Source: Pseudomonas sp. Ant30-3 (GTDB taxonomy: Bacteria; Pseudomonadota; Gammaproteobacteria; Pseudomonadales; Pseudomonadaceae). Taken from it: 64,000 nucleotides of DNA. This document shows, piece by piece, positions 60,617 to 64,000 of this stretch; the first letter of the stretch is position 1, and every line of letters begins with the position of its first letter. A program made the position numbers and the translations under genes. The DNA lies in the NCBI RefSeq assembly GCF_000690905.1, contig NZ_JMCL01000081.1, forward strand, positions 44,733 through 108,732, written 5' to 3'. A model generated the notes under the pieces. It made no database searches, was not told where the DNA came from, and saw nothing but the letters and a program-made list of their open reading frames with translations.

Positions 60617-61220
60617 TTCCATCCAGCCCGAGCTTGCCAAAAAAAGCTTCGATGAAGTCGTGACCCTGGTTATCAAGCACCGGGTCAAGGCCGGTTTTGA
60701 AGTGGCTTACGAGGCGTGGTTGCGCAACATCGTCAGCATCGCCGGGCAGCAGGACGGGCACTTGGGTGTCGATGTGATGCGCGGCAAAAACGCCGGCCTC
60801 GACCTGTACACCTGCGTACTGCGCTTTTGCTCCACCGAGGCGATGCAGCGCTGGCTCGATTCACCCCAGCGCCAGGCACTCGTTAACGAAGCCACGCCGA
60901 TGCTGGCCGATGGCGACCAGACTGAAGTCAACCCGGTCAACGAGTTCTGGTTCGCCCCGGCCGAAGCGGGTTCACCGCCACCGCCACGCTGGAAACAGGC
61001 AGTGGTGACGCTGCTGGTGATTCTGCCGCACACGCTGCTGGTGCCGTTGCTCTGGGGACCATTGCTGCAACTGCATGCTTTTCTCTCCAACTACGTGGTT
61101 GCGACGTTTCTGATCACGCTGACCATCGTGGTCTCGGTGGTGTACCTGTTCATGCCATTGGCGACGCGCCTGTTCGCGCCCTGGCTGTCTCCCTCCACTC
61201 AGCCCAAGGAAACGCGATGA
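60609..61220 (+). CDS. ABM-domain (antibiotic biosynthesis monooxygenase-like) membrane protein
   Basis: A 203-residue protein. Residues 15-110 form a ferredoxin-like ABM domain (VTLVIKHRVKAGFEVAYEAW, then GQQDGHLGVDVMRG). Two transmembrane helices follow (LLVILPHTLLVPLLWG and YVVATFLITLTIVVSVVYLF). Fused ABM-membrane proteins of this kind are common but uncharacterised. It overlaps DoxX by 8 bp and the amidohydrolase by 4 bp, so all three are coupled. Confidence 0.82.
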   Translation: MPDSIQPELAKKSFDEVVTLVIKHRVKAGFEVAYEAWLRNIVSIAGQQDGHLGVDVMRGKNAGLDLYTCVLRFCSTEAMQRWLDSPQRQALVNEATPMLADGDQTEVNPVNEFWFAPAEAGSPPPPRWKQAVVTLLVILPHTLLVPLLWGPLLQLHAFLSNYVVATFLITLTIVVSVVYLFMPLATRLFAPWLSPSTQPKETR

Positions 61221-63055
61221 ACGCCGACCTGATTTTATTCAATGGCCACTTTCATACCGTTGACCGGGAAACCCCGCGCGCCAGCGCCGTCGCGATCAGC
61301 GAGGGTCGCTTTGTCGCCGTCGGCACCGATGCCGACGCCATGGCTTTGCGCGGTTCCGGCACCCAGGTCATCGACCTCAAGGGCCGGTGTGTCATACCCG
61401 GCCTCAACGACTCGCACTTGCATCTGATCCGTGGCGGGTTGAACTACAACCTCGAACTGCGCTGGGAAGGCGTGCCGTCGGTGGTCGATGCCTTGCGCAT
61501 GCTCAAGGATCAGGCCGACCGCACGCCGACCCCGCAATGGGTACGCGTGGTCGGTGGCTGGAACGAATTCCAGTTCGCTGAAAAACGCATGCCGACCCTT
61601 GAAGAACTCAACCAGGCTGCGCCGGACACCCCGGTATTTGTCCTGCATTTGTACGACCGCGCCTTGCTCAACCGCGCCGCGCTGCGAGTGGCGGGCTACA
61701 CGCGCAACACGCCGAATCCACCGGGTGGCGAGATCGTCCGGGACAGCAACGGCGAGCCGACCGGCATGCTGGTCGCTCGACCCAACGCGATGATCCTCTA
61801 CTCGACGCTGGCCAAGGGGCCGAAGCTGCCGCTGGAATATCAGGTCAACTCGACCCGCCAGTTCATGCGCGAGCTCAACCGCTTGGGCCTTACCAGCGCC
61901 ATTGATGCCGGCGGTGGTTTCCAGAACTATCCGGACGATTATCAAGTGATCGAGCAGTTGGCCAAGGACCAGCAACTGACTATCCGCATCGCTTACAACC
62001 TGTTCACCCAAAAGCCGAAAGAAGAACTCACCGATTTCAAGAACTGGACCAGCAGCGTCACGCTGCATCAGGGCGATGATTACCTGCGCCACAACGGAGC
62101 CGGGGAAATGCTGGTGTTTTCCGCGGCGGATTTCGAGGACTTCCTCGAGCCGCGTCCGGACCTGCCGCAAACCATGGAAGACGAGTTGGAGCCGGTGGTC
62201 CGCCACCTCGTCGAGCAGCGTTGGCCGTTCCGTTTGCATGCGACCTACAACGAGTCCATCAGCCGCATGCTCGACGTGTTCGAGAAGGTCAACCGCGACA
62301 TTCCGTTCAACGGTTTGCCATGGTTTTTCGATCACGCGGAAACCATCACGCCGCAGAACATCGAGCGGGTGAGGGCGCTGGGTGGCGGCATCGCGATTCA
62401 GGATCGCATGGCGTTTCAGGGCGAATATTTTGTCGAGCGTTACGGTGCCAAAGCCGCCGAAGCGACGCCGCCGATCAAGCGCATGTTGGCCGAAGGCGTA
62501 CCGGTCGGTGCCGGCACCGATGCCACGCGGGTGTCCAGCTACAATCCATGGACTTCGTTGTACTGGATGGTCAGCGGCCGCACGGTCGGCGGGCTGGAAC
62601 TGCACAGCGAAGGGCTATCGCGCCAGACCGCGCTGGAATTGTTCACCCACGGCAGCGCCTGGTTCTCTTCCGAACAGGGCAAAAAAGGCATGATCAAGGT
62701 CGGGCAACTGGCTGACCTTGCAGCGTTGAGCGCGGATTTTTTCAGCGTCGACGAAGAAGCGATCAAGTGGATCGAGTCACTGTTGACTGTGGTCGGCGGC
62801 AAGGTGGTGTACGCCGCCGGAGATTTCGAAAAACTCGGCCCGGCCAGTGTACCGGTGCTGCCGGACTGGTCGCCGGTGGTCAAGGTGCCGGGACACTGGC
62901 GGCCGACTTCGCCGATGCAGGCGCAGGTGCACCATTGCAGCGGGCCGTGTGGCGTGCACGCGCACAGCCATGACCGCGCGCGTTTGTCGAATGCGCCGGT
63001 GAGTGACTTTGCCGGTTTCTGGGGCGCCTTCGGCTGCTCGTGTTTCGCTTTCTGA
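61217..63055 (+). CDS. YtcJ-like metal-dependent amidohydrolase
   Basis: A 612-residue amidohydrolase. The metal motif NDSHLHL (H67, H69) follows the family lead GRCVIPGLND. Further expected elements are LHATYNESISRMLD, WFFDHAETI and GAGTDATRVSSYNPW. Members hydrolyse amides and related bonds; substrates of this subgroup are unknown. The last 45 residues form a Cys/His-rich tail (HHCSGPCGVHAHSHD and GCSCFAF) that may bind metal. It is coupled to the ABM gene. Confidence 0.88.
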   Translation: MNADLILFNGHFHTVDRETPRASAVAISEGRFVAVGTDADAMALRGSGTQVIDLKGRCVIPGLNDSHLHLIRGGLNYNLELRWEGVPSVVDALRMLKDQADRTPTPQWVRVVGGWNEFQFAEKRMPTLEELNQAAPDTPVFVLHLYDRALLNRAALRVAGYTRNTPNPPGGEIVRDSNGEPTGMLVARPNAMILYSTLAKGPKLPLEYQVNSTRQFMRELNRLGLTSAIDAGGGFQNYPDDYQVIEQLAKDQQLTIRIAYNLFTQKPKEELTDFKNWTSSVTLHQGDDYLRHNGAGEMLVFSAADFEDFLEPRPDLPQTMEDELEPVVRHLVEQRWPFRLHATYNESISRMLDVFEKVNRDIPFNGLPWFFDHAETITPQNIERVRALGGGIAIQDRMAFQGEYFVERYGAKAAEATPPIKRMLAEGVPVGAGTDATRVSSYNPWTSLYWMVSGRTVGGLELHSEGLSRQTALELFTHGSAWFSSEQGKKGMIKVGQLADLAALSADFFSVDEEAIKWIESLLTVVGGKVVYAAGDFEKLGPASVPVLPDWSPVVKVPGHWRPTSPMQAQVHHCSGPCGVHAHSHDRARLSNAPVSDFAGFWGAFGCSCFAF

Positions 63056-63124
63056 TGAACATGATAAAGCGTCGGCCCGACGTGCCGGCGCTGCCAGCGA
63101 CAACCATCCCTCGAGGAGTTTCAC

Positions 63125-63751
63125 ATGAGCAATGTTCCCTACAAACGCCTGAACAAAGACGACGCTGTGGTGCTGTTGGTAGACCACCAGACCGGTCTGA
63201 TCTCGCTGGTTCAGGATTTCTCGCCCAATGAATTCAAGAACAACGTGCTGGCCCTGGGCGACGTCGCCAAGTTTTTCAAACTGCCGACCATCCTCACCAC
63301 CAGTTTTGAAAACGGCCCGAACGGCCCGATGGTTCCTGAGTTGAAAGAGCAGTTCCCGGATGCGCCGTACATTCCGCGTCCAGGCCAGATCAATGCCTGG
63401 GACAACGAAGATTTTGTCAAAGCGGTGAAAGCCACCGGTCGCAAGCAATTGATCATCGCCGGTGTGGTGACTGACGTGTGCGTGACGTTCCCGACCCTGT
63501 CGGCACTGGCTGAAGGCTTTGATGTATTTGTGGTCACCGACGCTTCCGGCACGTTCAATGAAACCGTGCAGCAAGCTGCTTGGGCGCGCATGACTGCGGC
63601 CGGTGCGCAACTGGTCAACTGGTTCTCGGTGGCGTGCGAGCTGCAGGGCGACTGGCGCAACGACATGGAAGGCCTGGCGAACCTGCTGTCGCCGCGCATT
63701 CCAAACTACCGCAACCTGATGAACAGCTACTCGGTGCTGAGCGCGAAGTAA
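63125..63751 (+). CDS. YcaC-like cysteine hydrolase, isochorismatase family
   Basis: A 208-residue hydrolase. D20 lies in LLVDHQTGLI and the nucleophile C119 in GVVTDVCVTF. Typical YcaC segments are TTSFENGPNGPMVPEL and WARMTAAGAQLVNWFS. YcaC proteins are octameric with unknown natural substrate. TCGAGGAGTTTC precedes the ATG. It is 69 bp downstream of the amidohydrolase. Confidence 0.9.
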   Translation: MSNVPYKRLNKDDAVVLLVDHQTGLISLVQDFSPNEFKNNVLALGDVAKFFKLPTILTTSFENGPNGPMVPELKEQFPDAPYIPRPGQINAWDNEDFVKAVKATGRKQLIIAGVVTDVCVTFPTLSALAEGFDVFVVTDASGTFNETVQQAAWARMTAAGAQLVNWFSVACELQGDWRNDMEGLANLLSPRIPNYRNLMNSYSVLSAK

Positions 63752-63762
63752 GTCCTGTGGCG

Positions 63763-63797
63763 AAAAAAATGCCCGCCATTGTGCGGGCATTTTTTTC
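63763..63797 (+). terminator. Strong Rho-independent terminator
   Basis: AAAAAAATGCCCGC pairs with GCGGGCATTTTTTT across CATTGT. The stem is GC-rich, with A-run and T-run flanks, so it can work in both directions. Confidence 0.9.
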
Positions 63798-63864
63798 AGT
63801 CTCAAGGTGAGGGGAGTCTCTGTGGCGAGGGCTTTTCTAGTGATCTGCTTTTGTGGTGCTGATC

Positions 63865-63896
63865 TTTTGTGATGATGAGATTTTGTGATGATGAGA
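63865..63896. repeat. Two tandem copies of a 16-bp unit
   Basis: TTTTGTGATGATGAGA occurs at 63865-63880 and again at 63881-63896, with a third partial copy (TTTTGTGG) leading into the next REP. Confidence 0.8.
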
Positions 63897-63898
63897 TT

Positions 63899-64000
63899 TT
63901 GTGGCGAGGGAGCTTGCTCCCGCTGGGTTGCGAAGCAGCCCCCTTGTTACAAAAAAAAGCAGGGGACCGCTACGCAGTCCAGCGGGAGCAAGCTCCCTCG
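63899..64000. repeat. REPIN at the window end, right edge may be cut
   Basis: TTGTGGCGAGGGAGCTTGCTCCCGCTGG and its inverse CCAGCGGGAGCAAGCTCCCTCG face each other with a spacer containing a T/A-rich centre. The right REP reaches the last base, so its outer edge is outside the window. Confidence 0.85.

Noticed and set aside
1..64000. tRNA/rRNA genes, CRISPR arrays, prophages, insertion sequences, integrons
   Set aside because: No cloverleaf, repeat-spacer pattern, transposase, integrase or terminal inverted repeat was seen. Dispersed inverted repeats are all REP/REPIN type.

Overview
The window looks like a chromosomal segment of a Pseudomonas of the fluorescens/putida type. This is inferred from GC-rich coding with NNG/NNC codon preference, Pseudomonas-style REP/REPIN repeats between genes, and gene content: a glucarate catabolic pair, a galactose 1-dehydrogenase-like gene, a TAXI-TRAP importer, SoxR, and a giant MnxG/McoA-type multicopper oxidase. 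I see no tRNA, rRNA, CRISPR array, prophage or insertion sequence.

Layout. 1-5.7 kb: a small lipoprotein, a DUF2986 miniprotein, a HAD phosphatase, a manganese catalase, a TonB-dependent siderophore receptor with a Fur-box-like site, and a Cys-rich miniprotein. 5.7-8.7 kb: a three-gene operon of an unknown protein, a double-domain KaiC-like ATPase and a soluble histidine kinase. 8.8-11.6 kb: glucarate dehydratase and its MFS transporter, preceded by GntR/FadR-type operator-like sites. 11.9-15.1 kb: a PRISE-type reductase, a thioredoxin-reductase-like flavoprotein divergent from an Rrf2 regulator, and a TspO homologue. 15.2-25.4 kb: a TAXI-TRAP transporter with DUF1850 partner and TetR regulator, divergent from an NAD-kinase-like gene, a two-subunit glycine decarboxylase P-protein pair (no H or T protein nearby) and an acyl-CoA synthetase. 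Three copies of one palindrome lie between the two halves. 25.5-35.5 kb: mostly stand-alone metabolic and regulatory genes (saccharopine-dehydrogenase-like, DCC protein, RidA, SoxR, galactose dehydrogenase, a GAF-GAF-GGDEF-EAL protein, TrmK, an HSL-type esterase).

35.6-60.2 kb is the most striking region. It holds a type II secretion/type IV pilus-like machine (GspF and GspG on the minus strand; GspE, PilM/PilN/PilO-like, GspC-like, secretin GspD and three pseudopilins on the plus strand). The last pseudopilin gene is translationally coupled to csgE, csgF and csgG, with no curlin genes. Between the two arms lie a lytic transglycosylase, a 1946-residue multicopper oxidase, a YVTN beta-propeller protein, two SCO copper chaperones, a cytochrome c/periplasmic-binding-protein fusion and a parvulin isomerase. 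Sigma-54-type -24/-12 elements stand before the transglycosylase, the oxidase and the response regulator that heads the secretion operon. The simplest reading is a dedicated, co-regulated export and assembly system for the oxidase or for an extracellular product linked to it.

60.2-63.8 kb: a small catabolic-looking operon (DoxX, monooxygenase-like membrane protein, YtcJ-like amidohydrolase, YcaC-like hydrolase) ending in a strong terminator, then tandem and REP repeats running into the window end.
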